A stretch of 64,000 nt of DNA. Source: Dorea_A amylophila (lineage in GTDB: Bacteria; Bacillota; Clostridia; Lachnospirales; Lachnospiraceae). Under the pieces are notes generated by a model. The model saw only the letters and a list, made by a program, of their open reading frames with translations. It made no database searches and was not told where the DNA came from. Where the stretch lies: positions 92,955-156,954 of the forward strand of contig NZ_JAOQJW010000007.1 in NCBI RefSeq assembly GCF_025567265.1, written 5' to 3'. How positions within the stretch are numbered: position 1 is the stretch's first letter; every line of letters starts with the position of its first letter. Position numbers and translations under genes: made by a program. Positions 8,974 through 17,587 of the stretch are shown here, one piece after another.

Positions 8974-9068
8974 GGGGACGGGAATTACTGGCTTTTTTCC
9001 TGTCCCTGATGGCTTTTATTTTTTTCTGTGCCGGAGGGACAGGAAAAAAGCCAGTAATCCCCGTCCCC
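8974..9068. repeat. Large inverted repeat of the GGGGACGG family (34-nt arms)
   Basis: The arm at 8974-9007 and the arm at 9035-9068 are reverse complements at 33 of 34 positions, with a 27-nt spacer. Each arm begins with GGGGACGGG and ends in CTGTCCCT. It would make a very stable hairpin between ppk and topB, and the right arm lies inside the ppk frame. Related GGGGAC...GTCCCC units occur at 11187 and 11501. REP-like palindromes of this style are common dispersed repeats in Firmicutes; no transposase is visible here. Confidence 0.85.
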
Positions 9069-11154
9069 GTTGGTCTTCTTCTCGGCCGCCATGCTGTGCT
9101 TCTTCCATGAAGACTGCCTGGGAGTCCACAGCTTTTATGCCGCCGGTCCGTTTCATATATGTGCCGTCTTTCTGCATGATCCTTGCTTTCACGTTATCAC
9201 TTAACATGATCTTCAGGTCATGGTTGATCTGGCGTCTGATCTGCCCGTCTAATACCGGGCAGGCTACTTCTACTCTTTTTTCTGTATTCCTTGTCATCAT
9301 GTCTGCGGAGCCGATATAGATCTTCTGCTCTTTGCCAGTTCCGAAGCTGAAGATACGTGGATGTTCCAGATAGCGGCCAACCACACTCATCACTCTGACA
9401 TTTTCCGTAAATCCAGGCACTCCCGGTAGTATACAGCAGATTCCGCGAACAATCAAGTCTACCCTTACTCCGGCGCAGGAGGCCTCGGATACTTTCTTTA
9501 TGAAGTCCACATCTGTCACGGAGTTCATCTTCATAATGATGCGTCCTTCGTTTCCTTTTGTAATCTCCTCGTCCATCATCTGTAAGATACGGCTTTTTAG
9601 GCTGACCGGTGATACGATCAGGTATTGATAGCTGCCCTGCAGATTGCCGATGGACATATTCTTGAAAAATTCTGCGGCGTCCTGTCCGATTCGCGGATCA
9701 GCAGTCATCAAGGACAGATCGGTATACATGGCAGCTGTCTTCTCGTTATAATTGCCGGTTCCGACCTGTGTGATATACTGGATGTCATTGCGGTTCCTGT
9801 ATGTGATCAGACAGATCTTGGAATGCACTTTGTAACCGTCGAATCCGTAGATTACACGGCATCCGGCTTCTTCCAGACGTTCCGACCAGTCGATGTTGTT
9901 CTGCTCGTCAAATCTTGCACGCAGCTCGATCAGCACGGTGACTTCTTTTCCATTTTCCGCAGCTGCGCACAGGTATTCCACCAGTCTTGCCTTCTTCGCC
10001 AGGCGGTAGATGGTGATCTTGATCGTCATAACGTTCGGATCTGCCGCGGCATCTTTGATCAGCTTCAGGAATGGATCCATGCTTTCGTATGGGTAGAACA
10101 ACAGGATATCATTCTTTTTCACCTGTTTTAACATGTTTCCGTCCTGTACATGTGCTGATTTTTGCGGGGAGAATGGTTCGTAGACCAGTGCTTTCTTCAT
10201 GGACTCCGGGAGATTTCCTGCGATGGAGAACATATAATCCAGTTTCATCGGCATCTTCGTGCGGAAGATCTGCTCCGGTGTGATCTTGAATTTCTTACAG
10301 AAGTATTCCTGCATTTCCGGTGTCAGTTTCTCCGCTGTTTCTAATCTTACTACCGCCATCCTGCGGCGTTTGTGCAGGGTACTCTGCATGAGTTTCCGGA
10401 AATCATCGGTAACCTCCAGTGCCTCATCGTCCGGAGATACGTCTGCATTTCTTGTCACGCAGATGTAGTTCGGGTCGGATACTTCGTACTGGTCAAATAC
10501 CAGATCCAGGTATTCCATGATGACTTTCTCCATGCGGATATAACGGATGTCATGTCCCGGAAGCATCAGGATATCGGATACATAGGTCGGAACCGGTACG
10601 ATTCCGAGGATCTGTTCTTTTTCTTTGTCGTCTTTATTCTTCCTGCTATTGATATGCTTCAGATTGGCTGTTACGTAGATATCTTTATTCATAAGATGCG
10701 GGAACGGGTGGCTGCTGTCTACGATCTGCGGAGACAGTACCGGCAGGATCTGCTCTTTGAAACATTTCTTAACATATTTCTTCTCGTCTGTCTCCAGTTC
10801 TTTAAAGTCCAGTCCGCAGACTCCGTATGGGGACAGTTCTTTCTTGATCCCGGCGTAGGTCTTGTCACGTTCTTTATATAACGGGGCAACTGCTGCGTAG
10901 ATCGCATCCAGCTGCTCCTGCGGTGTCATTCCCGACCGGCTGTCTCTGTGTCTGTCGTCTGTCTGCACCATGTCATAGAGACTTCCGACACGGATCATGA
11001 AGAATTCATCTAAGTTACTGGTGAAGATGGCTACGAATTTCATACGTTCTAATAGCGGCACGCTCTTATCTCTTGCTTCTTCCAATACACGCTGATCGAA
11101 TCTCAGCCAGGAAAGTTCTCGGTTCTGTGTGTAGTTCAATAATTCTCGGTCCAT
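9016..11154 (-). CDS. ppk: Polyphosphate kinase 1
   Basis: A 712-residue PPK1, which reversibly moves the gamma-phosphate of ATP to polyphosphate. The N-terminal domain (ELSWLRFDQRVLEEA, IFTSNLDEFFMIR) and both phospholipase-D-like catalytic domains are visible; the catalytic histidine is in YKVHSKICLI and a second conserved histidine is in RYLEHPRIF. The last 18 or so codons (QRGRGLLAFFLSLRHRKK) are read from one arm of the inverted repeat at 8974-9068, so the natural C-terminus was probably replaced or extended by the element. The ATG follows CGGAGGAAGC. Confidence 0.95.
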   Translation of the reverse strand: MDRELLNYTQNRELSWLRFDQRVLEEARDKSVPLLERMKFVAIFTSNLDEFFMIRVGSLYDMVQTDDRHRDSRSGMTPQEQLDAIYAAVAPLYKERDKTYAGIKKELSPYGVCGLDFKELETDEKKYVKKCFKEQILPVLSPQIVDSSHPFPHLMNKDIYVTANLKHINSRKNKDDKEKEQILGIVPVPTYVSDILMLPGHDIRYIRMEKVIMEYLDLVFDQYEVSDPNYICVTRNADVSPDDEALEVTDDFRKLMQSTLHKRRRMAVVRLETAEKLTPEMQEYFCKKFKITPEQIFRTKMPMKLDYMFSIAGNLPESMKKALVYEPFSPQKSAHVQDGNMLKQVKKNDILLFYPYESMDPFLKLIKDAAADPNVMTIKITIYRLAKKARLVEYLCAAAENGKEVTVLIELRARFDEQNNIDWSERLEEAGCRVIYGFDGYKVHSKICLITYRNRNDIQYITQVGTGNYNEKTAAMYTDLSLMTADPRIGQDAAEFFKNMSIGNLQGSYQYLIVSPVSLKSRILQMMDEEITKGNEGRIIMKMNSVTDVDFIKKVSEASCAGVRVDLIVRGICCILPGVPGFTENVRVMSVVGRYLEHPRIFSFGTGKEQKIYIGSADMMTRNTEKRVEVACPVLDGQIRRQINHDLKIMLSDNVKARIMQKDGTYMKRTGGIKAVDSQAVFMEEAQHGGREEDQRGRGLLAFFLSLRHRKK

Positions 11155-11186
11155 AGGGGCTTCCTCCGTTTCTTGCCATGGGCCAT

Positions 11187-11219
11187 GGGGACGGTGTTTT
11201 TGGTTTTTTCAGTGTCCCC
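11187..11219. repeat. GGGGAC...GTCCCC palindromic unit in the ppk leader
   Basis: Starts GGGGACGGTG and ends CAGTGTCCCC with a T-rich centre; the outer 6 nt pair perfectly. Same family as the element at 8974. It lies between the predicted promoter and the ppk ribosome binding site, so it would be in the ppk 5' untranslated RNA. Confidence 0.65.
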
Positions 11220-11257
11220 ACCGGCACTTTGTAATCAGCGAGTTTATTGTATACTTT

Positions 11258-11286
11258 ATTATAGCAAAACCATCTTTTATTCTCAA
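11258..11286 (-). promoter_or_regulatory. ppk: Predicted sigma-A promoter of ppk
   Basis: On the minus strand: TTGAGA (11286-11281), 17-nt spacer, TATAAT (11263-11258). Transcription would begin near 11250, leaving a leader of roughly 95 nt. Confidence 0.7.
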
Positions 11287-11370
11287 CACTGAGATGTATC
11301 GTGTTCAGACTTGTGATCGGATTTTGTATCGGCAGGCGGGACCGGCTTCTTTTCTGGAGATATAACGTAT

Positions 11371-11420
11371 AAAAAGGGCGGGAACTGCGCCTTTTTACAT
11401 GTTGCAGTTCCCGCCTTTTT
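11371..11420 (-). terminator. Rho-independent terminator downstream of asd
   Basis: AAAAAGGGCGGGAACTGC (11371-11388) pairs with GCAGTTCCCGCCTTTTT (11404-11420) apart from one bulged G. Flanking A and T runs on both sides make it usable in either direction; it most likely ends the argH-asd transcript before ppk. Confidence 0.85.
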
Positions 11421-11500
11421 ATATTTTATGCTTTCATCTTTTTTATGTTTTTGCCTTTTTATGTCTTCGCCTTATGAATGCTAAGCAGGTGAGTGTACCA

Positions 11501-11539
11501 CCAGGGACACTAAAAAAGCCGGATTTCCCGTCCCCCTGG
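11501..11539. repeat. Palindromic unit (CCAGGGAC...GTCCCCCTGG) abutting the asd stop
   Basis: Third member of the GGGGAC family in this stretch: the outer arms CCAGGGAC and GTCCCCCTGG pair around a T/A-rich centre. It begins at the base next to the asd stop codon. Confidence 0.6.
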
Positions 11540-12625
11540 CTACTTCGCCTGGATATATCCCTTAGCAGTAAGTGCTTCGGCACAAAGCACAGCTCCGCCT
11601 GCTGCACCACGGACAGTATTGTGTGACAGTCCGATGAATTTGTAGTCATACATGCTGTCTTCTCTCAGACGTCCGATAGATACACCCATTCCGTTTTCGT
11701 AGTTAACATCTGCTTTTACCTGCGGTCTGTCGTCTTCTGACAGGTACTGGATGAACTGCTTTGGAGCACTTGGAAGTTCTGCTTCCTGTGGGAATCCCTT
11801 GAAGCTTTCCAGTTTCTCGATCAGCTGTTCTTTGGTTGGCTTCTTCTCGAAGTTGATGAATACAGCTGCTGTATGTCCATTCAGTACAGGTACTCTTAAG
11901 CACTGGCATGTGATCTTTGGCTCTTCTGCAAGTTTAATTTCACCATTTTCCAGTGTTCCGAGTACACGCAGAGGTTCTTTCTCACTCTTTTCTTCTTCTC
12001 CGCCAATGTACGGGATGATGTTCTCGATCATTTCCGGCCAGTCTTTGAATGTCTTACCTGCTCCGGAGATTGCCTGATATGTTGTAACAACAACTTCTTT
12101 TGGTCCGAATTCTTTCCATGCTGCAAGTGCAGGTGTGTAGCTCTGGATTGAGCAGTTTGGTTTTACTGCGATGAATCCGCGTGTTGTTCCGAGACGCTCT
12201 TTCTGAGTCTTGATCAGGTCGAAGTGCGCTGCGTTGATCTCAGGTACTACCATCGGTACATCTTTTGTCCAACGGTGTGCGCTGTTGTTTGATACAACCG
12301 GTGTCTCTGTCTTTGCATATGCTTCTTCGATTGCTTTGATCTCGTCTTTTGTCATATCTACGGCACTGAATACGAAATCTACGGTAGAAGATACTTCTTC
12401 TACTTCATTTACATTCTTTACGATCAGTTTCTTAACGCCTTCCGGCATTGGTGTATCCATTTTCCAACGTCCGCCGACTGCCTCTTCGTATGTCTTTCCT
12501 GCTGAACGCGGGCTTGCTGCTACTGTTACTACTTCGAACCAAGGGTGATTTTCAAGCAATGAGATAAAACGCTGTCCAACCATTCCTGTTGCTCCTAAAA
12601 TACCTACTCTTAATTTCTTCTCCAT
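11540..12625 (-). CDS. asd: Aspartate-semialdehyde dehydrogenase
   Basis: A 361-residue enzyme converting aspartyl-4-phosphate to aspartate-4-semialdehyde for lysine, threonine, methionine and cell-wall precursor synthesis. Seen are the NADP motif VGILGATGMVGQ (7-18), the catalytic cysteine C158 in KPNCSIQ and the general-base histidine H251 in VLNGHTAAVF. Length and spacing match the archaeal/fungal-type branch rather than the E. coli type. It is 27 nt downstream of argH on the same strand, with a purine-rich GGGAGAG site. Confidence 0.95.
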   Translation of the reverse strand: MEKKLRVGILGATGMVGQRFISLLENHPWFEVVTVAASPRSAGKTYEEAVGGRWKMDTPMPEGVKKLIVKNVNEVEEVSSTVDFVFSAVDMTKDEIKAIEEAYAKTETPVVSNNSAHRWTKDVPMVVPEINAAHFDLIKTQKERLGTTRGFIAVKPNCSIQSYTPALAAWKEFGPKEVVVTTYQAISGAGKTFKDWPEMIENIIPYIGGEEEKSEKEPLRVLGTLENGEIKLAEEPKITCQCLRVPVLNGHTAAVFINFEKKPTKEQLIEKLESFKGFPQEAELPSAPKQFIQYLSEDDRPQVKADVNYENGMGVSIGRLREDSMYDYKFIGLSHNTVRGAAGGAVLCAEALTAKGYIQAK

Positions 12626-12652
12626 CTTCTTTCTCTCCCTTTCTTTTGTTTT

Positions 12653-14029
12653 TTATTCAGCCATATATTTCTTATAAGCTGCGATCGACTTCTCCATCGC
12701 ATCCTTTCCCGGTGCTCCGATCGTGATACGCTTATTCACACATGTCTCAAGATCAATTGCTTCATATATGTCTTCTTCAAATACCGGTGAGATCTTCTTG
12801 TACTCTTCCAGCGGAAGTGCATCTAACGGGATCTTCTTCTCGATACAGGTCAGCACTAGTTTTCCTACGATGCCATGTGCATCTCTGAATGGTACACCGT
12901 GATTTACCAGATAGTCTGCTGCATCTGTTGCGTTGGTGAATCCGTGTTTTGCACTTTCTTCCATGCGATCTTTGTTGAACTGCATGGTCTTTAACATACC
13001 GGCAAATAATGTGATGCATCCCTTTGCGGTATCCATGGCATCGAATGCCCATTCTTTATCTTCCTGCATGTCTTTATTGTATGCAAGAGGAATACCTTTC
13101 ATCGTTGTAAGCAGTGCATTTAATGCACCATATACGCGTCCTGTCTTACCTCTTACGAGTTCTGCGATATCCGGGTTCTTCTTCTGCGGCATGATACTGC
13201 TTCCGGTGCTGTATGCGTCATCGATCTCCACGAACTGGTATTCATTCGAATTCCAGATGATGACTTCCTCACAGAATCTGCTCAGGTGCATCATGATGAT
13301 GCTGAGTGCAGATAACAGTTCTAATAAGTAATCTCTGTCAGACACCCCGTCCATGCTGTTCAGTGTCGGTCCGTCGAATCCAAGTAATTCGGCTGTGTAC
13401 TCACGGTCCAGCGGATAGGTTGTCCCCGCAAGTGCTCCGGAACCGAGCGGACAGGTATTCATACGCTTTGCGATGTCCTGCAGTCTCTCGTGGTCTCTGC
13501 GGAACATTTCAAAATATGCTCCCATGTGGTGGGCCAGTGTGATTGGCTGCGCTTTCTGAAGGTGTGTGAATCCAGGCATGTATGTCTCGACATTTTCCTC
13601 CATCACGTGAAGGATCACTTCCAGAAGTTCCTTTACCTGGGCATCGATCTCATGGATCTCGTCTCTGGTGAAAAGTTTCATATCTAATGCAACCTGGTCA
13701 TTTCTGCTCCGTCCGGTGTGAAGCTTCTTTCCCGGATCGCCGATGCGGTCAATCAGTGTTGCTTCCACAAAGCTGTGGATGTCTTCATATTTATCTGATA
13801 TCTCTAATTTCCCGGATTCTACATCTTCCAGGATGCCATTCAGTCCGTCTGTGATCTGTTCTTTTTCTTCTTCCGTTAAGATTCCCTGCTTTGCAAGCAT
13901 TGCTACATGTGCAAGACTGCCTTTGATATCCTGCTTATAGAATCTCTTGTCAAATGTAATGGAAGCGTTGAAATTATATACTAACTGGTCTGTTTCTTTT
14001 GTGAAACGGCCTCCCCATAACTGTGCCAT
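12653..14029 (-). CDS. argH: Argininosuccinate lyase
   Basis: A 458-residue fumarase/aspartase superfamily enzyme splitting argininosuccinate into arginine and fumarate. The superfamily signature GSSIMPQKKNPD is present near residue 277, with TGRSRNDQ near 106 and the H-L-Q-K-A-Q-P motif near 157. The full expected length is retained. No argG lies beside it in the window; instead asd follows directly, so the pair is probably co-transcribed. Confidence 0.96.
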   Translation of the reverse strand: MAQLWGGRFTKETDQLVYNFNASITFDKRFYKQDIKGSLAHVAMLAKQGILTEEEKEQITDGLNGILEDVESGKLEISDKYEDIHSFVEATLIDRIGDPGKKLHTGRSRNDQVALDMKLFTRDEIHEIDAQVKELLEVILHVMEENVETYMPGFTHLQKAQPITLAHHMGAYFEMFRRDHERLQDIAKRMNTCPLGSGALAGTTYPLDREYTAELLGFDGPTLNSMDGVSDRDYLLELLSALSIIMMHLSRFCEEVIIWNSNEYQFVEIDDAYSTGSSIMPQKKNPDIAELVRGKTGRVYGALNALLTTMKGIPLAYNKDMQEDKEWAFDAMDTAKGCITLFAGMLKTMQFNKDRMEESAKHGFTNATDAADYLVNHGVPFRDAHGIVGKLVLTCIEKKIPLDALPLEEYKKISPVFEEDIYEAIDLETCVNKRITIGAPGKDAMEKSIAAYKKYMAE

Positions 14030-14068
14030 ATGGATTTCTTCCTTTCATTTTTAAGTTTACTGTTTCCG

Positions 14069-14096
14069 ATTTTAACACATTTCCGCGTAAAAGCAA
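14069..14096 (-). promoter_or_regulatory. argH: Possible argH promoter
   Basis: Minus strand: TTGCTT (14096-14091), 16-nt spacer, TAAAAT (14074-14069), about 40 nt before the argH ATG. The -35 is weak. Confidence 0.4.
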
Positions 14097-14111
14097 ATAT
14101 TATTACAGAAA

Positions 14112-14129
14112 TTTACATATTTATTCACC
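14112..14129 (-). promoter_or_regulatory. ARG-box-like site upstream of argH
   Basis: The minus strand reads GGTGAATAAATATGTAAA, matching most of the ArgR/AhrC operator pattern (TGAAT-WWWW-ATTCA) in the left half and spacer but not the right half. Placement just upstream of the argH promoter fits arginine control. Four mismatches to the consensus keep this tentative. Confidence 0.3.
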
Positions 14130-14175
14130 CTGAAACGTGATTTTTTTCTTAATCCATGCAATTTTCTAATTTGAT

Positions 14176-14832
14176 TTATGCATTTTCACTGTTTTTTTCC
14201 GCCTGCTGTTCTTCCAGACGCTGACGCATGGAGAATTCACAGCCACAGTAATCCTGCCGGTAAAGCCCGTACTGTGCGGATAATTCTACGGACCGCTTAT
14301 ATCCGTTCTTCTTTTTGAAATCTGACGTCAGATATGCCACGCCATACTCTTCTGCAAGTTTTAATCCAATCTCATTCAATTTTGCTGCATTCTTAAGCGG
14401 GCTGATGCTGAGCGTCGTCGTGAAGTACTCATATCCTCCGGCTTTTGCAATCTCTGCGGCCTCTCTTAAGCGGAGTTCATAGCATTTGAAGCAGCGCACG
14501 CCGCCTTCTTTTACTTCTTCCAGTCCTTTTGCCATCGCATAGAATTTCTCTTTCTCATAGCTGCCCGCAATGAACTGCACCGGATATTTCGTATGCATCG
14601 CCCCGATCAGTGTCTGCTGTTCGATGATGCGCTTGCTGTATTCACTCTCCGGGTAAATGTTCGGGTTGTAATAAAGTACCGTGATCTTGAAGTAATTGCT
14701 TAAGTATTCCAGCACATAACTGCTGCACGGGGCGCAGCAGCTGTGAAGCAGAAGCGTCGGGACTTTTTCTTCTTTTTGCAGATCCGTGATTAATCTATCC
14801 AGTTCTTTTTGATAATTTATTTTTTGTAACAT
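14176..14832 (-). CDS. queH: Epoxyqueuosine reductase QueH
   Basis: A 218-residue protein of the former DUF208 family, which performs the last step of queuosine synthesis in place of QueG. The cysteine pattern is complete: C32-C33-x2-C36, C114-x2-C117 and C196-x-C198, ligands for the Fe-S cluster and a second metal. It is transcribed on its own from the gap shared with the divergent ABC importer. Confidence 0.92.
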   Translation of the reverse strand: MLQKINYQKELDRLITDLQKEEKVPTLLLHSCCAPCSSYVLEYLSNYFKITVLYYNPNIYPESEYSKRIIEQQTLIGAMHTKYPVQFIAGSYEKEKFYAMAKGLEEVKEGGVRCFKCYELRLREAAEIAKAGGYEYFTTTLSISPLKNAAKLNEIGLKLAEEYGVAYLTSDFKKKNGYKRSVELSAQYGLYRQDYCGCEFSMRQRLEEQQAEKNSENA

Positions 14833-14975
14833 GTAATGACCTCTCCTGGTGTGTTAATGTCTTTCTAGCATTTCCATATCAGCATTTTACCACACACACC
14901 ACATTTATTCACCTGTTTTCTGTCTGCGGCATATCTTACTTATATAGGTTATTTTTCGCTTGTAGGAGGTCTTCT

Positions 14976-15770
14976 ATGGAACCGGTTCGGGAACAGATAT
15001 TAAATCTACAGCACATTTCTTACACGTATCATACTCTGCAAGGGGAGACCCTGGCTCTGTCTGATATCTCATTTTCATTGAAAAAGGGCGAATTTGCCGC
15101 CATTGTGGGACCCTCCGGGTGTGGCAAATCCACACTGCTTTCGCTGATCTGCGGACTGCTGCCTTGTACAGAGGGGCAGATTAAGATCAACGGAAAGCCT
15201 TTGAAAGAGAGCACGACAAATGTCGGCTATATGTTGCAGCACGATGAACTCTTTGAATGGCGCACGATTTATAATAACGTAATCCTTGGGCTGGAAGTCC
15301 AGCACGCACTGACAGCGCGTACGAAGCAACGGGCACATGAGCTTCTTGACATCTATGGACTCGGTGACTTTAAGAATGCAAGGCCTTCGGAGTTGTCCGG
15401 CGGGATGCGGCAGCGTGCTGCCCTGATCCGCACACTCGTCCTGGAGCCAGAGCTTCTTCTTCTGGATGAACCTTTTTCCGCCCTGGACTATCAGACCAGG
15501 CTTCAGGTTGGCGATGACATCGGGCAGATCATCCGGAATGAAGGAAAATCTGCACTTCTGGTCACGCACGACCTGTCGGAAGCGATCTCACTTGCCGACC
15601 GTGTCATTGTCCTTTCTAATCGTCCTGCAACAATCAAACAAACGATTCCTCTGCTGTTCCATCTGGAGCACGATACTCCGTTGAACCGCAGAAGTGCGCC
15701 GGAATTCAAGAATTATTTTAATCTGATATGGAAGGAGTTAAATGAAGATGAACCGAATGTCAAAGACTGA
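14976..15770 (+). CDS. ABC importer ATPase, nitrate/sulfonate/taurine (SsuB/TauB/ThiZ) class
   Basis: A 264-residue ATP-binding subunit: Walker A GPSGCGKST (45-53), signature LSGGMRQR, Walker B LLLLDEPFSALD and the H-loop VTHD. TAGGAGG precedes the ATG. It overlaps the permease start by 29 nt. The class takes up sulfonates, taurine, nitrate or thiamine precursors, but no substrate-binding protein is encoded beside it and no riboswitch was seen, so the substrate is open. Confidence 0.88.
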   Translation: MEPVREQILNLQHISYTYHTLQGETLALSDISFSLKKGEFAAIVGPSGCGKSTLLSLICGLLPCTEGQIKINGKPLKESTTNVGYMLQHDELFEWRTIYNNVILGLEVQHALTARTKQRAHELLDIYGLGDFKNARPSELSGGMRQRAALIRTLVLEPELLLLDEPFSALDYQTRLQVGDDIGQIIRNEGKSALLVTHDLSEAISLADRVIVLSNRPATIKQTIPLLFHLEHDTPLNRRSAPEFKNYFNLIWKELNEDEPNVKD

Positions 15771-16629
15771 GATTCCTGCTGCCTCTGGCACAAATATCAC
15801 TTCCAATGCAAGTGCCATCTCTACCGCCGCCTCATCTTCTACAGCGCAAAGAACCTTTTTATCAAAGTACCGGCTGCACAAAAAGTTCATAGCTGCTGCC
15901 CGGGTTCTCCTTCTGGTTGCCTTCCTGTCTGTCTGGGAACTGACCGCCTCACATCAAATCATCGATTCATTTATCTTTAGCAGTCCTTCTAAGATTGCCC
16001 GGTGTTTTCTCGACATGGTCGCAGACCGCAGCATCTTCCTGCACCTTGGCGTCACCTTATATGAGACGATCGTAAGTTTCCTTCTGGTTATCGTCTTCAG
16101 TATCCTGACGGCGGTGCTTCTGTGGTTCAGTAAGAAGCTTTCAGAGATCCTGGAGCCGTATCTGGTTGTTCTAAACAGTCTGCCAAAATCCGCCCTGGCC
16201 CCGCTTCTCATCGTATGGCTCGGTGCCACACGTACCACCATCATTGTTGCCGGTATGTCGGTGGCTATCTTCGGAAGCATCCTGAATCTGTATACCAGTT
16301 TTATGTCCGCGGACCCGGGAAAGATGACGCTGATCTATACACTTGGCGGGAAACGGCATCAGGTACTGACTAAAGTTGTGCTTCCAAGTTCGATTCCAGC
16401 GATCATCAGCAATATGAAGGTAAATATCGGATTGTGTCTGGTCGGGGTGATCATTGGGGAATTTCTTGCTGCGAAAGAAGGGCTGGGGTATCTGATTATT
16501 TATTCCAGTCAGGTGTTCAAAATGGATTGGCTCCTCATGAGCATCTGTCTTCTCTGCCTGTTTGCCATGTGTTTGTATGCACTCATCAATCAACTTGAAT
16601 CCTGCTACCTAAAAAGAAATAAGAGATGA
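15742..16629 (+). CDS. ABC importer permease, SsuC/TauC/ThiX class
   Basis: A 295-residue permease with an unusually long Ser/Thr/Ala-rich N-terminal tail (about 1-45), then about six membrane helices and the BPD_transp_1 EAA-type loop (YTLGGKRHQVLTKVVLPSSIPAI near 200). It is coupled to the ATPase by overlap with its own AAGGAG site. A solute receptor must come from elsewhere in the genome. Confidence 0.87.
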   Translation: MKMNRMSKTEIPAASGTNITSNASAISTAASSSTAQRTFLSKYRLHKKFIAAARVLLLVAFLSVWELTASHQIIDSFIFSSPSKIARCFLDMVADRSIFLHLGVTLYETIVSFLLVIVFSILTAVLLWFSKKLSEILEPYLVVLNSLPKSALAPLLIVWLGATRTTIIVAGMSVAIFGSILNLYTSFMSADPGKMTLIYTLGGKRHQVLTKVVLPSSIPAIISNMKVNIGLCLVGVIIGEFLAAKEGLGYLIIYSSQVFKMDWLLMSICLLCLFAMCLYALINQLESCYLKRNKR

Positions 16630-16652
16630 GCCTCTCCGTTCATCTCTTATTT
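16617..16652. terminator. Hairpin overlapping the permease stop codon
   Basis: AAATAAGAGATGA (16617-16629) and TCATCTCTTATTT (16640-16652) form a perfect 13-bp stem with a 10-nt loop; the TGA stop is in the 5' arm. It lacks a long T run but has TTATTT at its 3' foot, so it may end transcription from this side or protect the 3' end. Confidence 0.65.
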
Positions 16653-16670
16653 CTCCTCATTCCCTTCATC

Positions 16671-16885
16671 TCATCGTATAGCTGAAAGAATGGTTTTCTT
16701 AACCTTTTCTGCATCAACAGGCTTTGCAATATGTCCGTTCATTCCTTTTTCAAATGCCTTTTTTCTATCTTCCTCAAAAGCATTGGCAGTCATGGCAACA
16801 ATCGGGATCGTCTCAGCATCTGGATGTTTCAGTGACCGGATTGCACTTCCATCCATTCTGTCCACGAAAGGGAATATATATTCTT
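16671..16885 (-). pseudogene. C-terminal fragment of a response-regulator receiver domain
   Basis: About 70 codons encode the last half of a receiver domain: RMDGSAIRSL, IPIVAMTANAFEEDRKKA and GMNGHIAKPVD, with the conserved T and K of the phosphoacceptor site. The N-terminal half with the phosphorylated aspartate is absent; a stop lies just upstream in frame and there is no ribosome binding site. The ending resembles receiver domains at the tail of hybrid histidine kinases. It lies just beyond the last gene of the Pel operon. Confidence 0.75.
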
Positions 16886-16915
16886 AATGAATCAACCAGT
16901 TATAGTCTTTTCATT

Positions 16916-17587
16916 TTATCCGTGATACTCTCCATTATACTGGATCAATGTAATATCTTCTACATTTGTGATCTTCCGGATCTTCTCTGTGAAATCGAGA
17001 TCATTCTGCCGACAGAATACCTCAACTGCCATCTCTGTTTTCTCCCCACGCATCGTCTTTGACTTTATGAAGTATTTCATTCTGCCAAAGCTGCGGATGA
17101 TCTCATCACCGGCTTCATCTCCCTGATAATGGATCACGGCGATATAGATTCTGCCTTTCTGCTGCTTATGATAAAACAGATAAATCATAATGATCATAAC
17201 CGCTGCTGCAATCAGTGCCAACGGATACATTCCCGCTCCAGTCGTGATACCTGTCGTGATTGCCCAGAAAAGATAGAGCAGATCCATCGGATCCTTCACC
17301 GCCGTACGGAAACGTACGATAGACAATGCACCGACCATACCAAGGGAAATCACGATATTCGTACTGATTGCCAGAGTAACCATGCAAGTGAGAAGTGTCA
17401 TGCCGACCAACGTAACTGCAAAGCTCCGAGAGAAGATCACCCCTACATAAAACTTGCTGTAAACCATATAGATCACTGCTCCGAGAAGCAACGCCACGAT
17501 CAGCGAAATTGCCATCTTCGGTGCATTAAAGCTGTCAAATACGCCGGATTCCAGCACCGACTTCTTAATCATATCTTGTATACTCAT
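16916..17587 (-). CDS. DUF4956 membrane protein, last gene of the Pel-CotH-VTC operon
   Basis: A 223-residue protein with about four or five membrane helices between residues 25 and 145 and a soluble C-terminal alpha/beta domain (about 148-223). The helical part carries the family motif GALSIVRFRTAVKDP. Its function is unknown. Proteins of this family are often encoded beside VTC-type polyphosphate polymerases, as here, so it may be the membrane conduit or partner of that enzyme. It overlaps the VTC gene by 4 nt. Confidence 0.85.
   Translation of the reverse strand: MSIQDMIKKSVLESGVFDSFNAPKMAISLIVALLLGAVIYMVYSKFYVGVIFSRSFAVTLVGMTLLTCMVTLAISTNIVISLGMVGALSIVRFRTAVKDPMDLLYLFWAITTGITTGAGMYPLALIAAAVMIIMIYLFYHKQQKGRIYIAVIHYQGDEAGDEIIRSFGRMKYFIKSKTMRGEKTEMAVEVFCRQNDLDFTEKIRKITNVEDITLIQYNGEYHG

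Larger units (their letters stand above)
11155..11539. other. ppk leader and asd terminator region
   Basis: No gene in these 385 nt. Reading leftwards (minus strand) it holds a palindromic unit at the asd stop (11501-11539), a strong hairpin terminator (11371-11420), a sigma-A-type promoter (11258-11286) and a second palindromic unit in the ppk 5' leader (11187-11219). Confidence 0.7.

Noticed and set aside
14833..14975. TPP riboswitch before the ABC importer (ThiZ/ThiX-like genes)
   Set aside because: No thi-box sequence was recognised in the 143-nt gap, so the substrate was left open.
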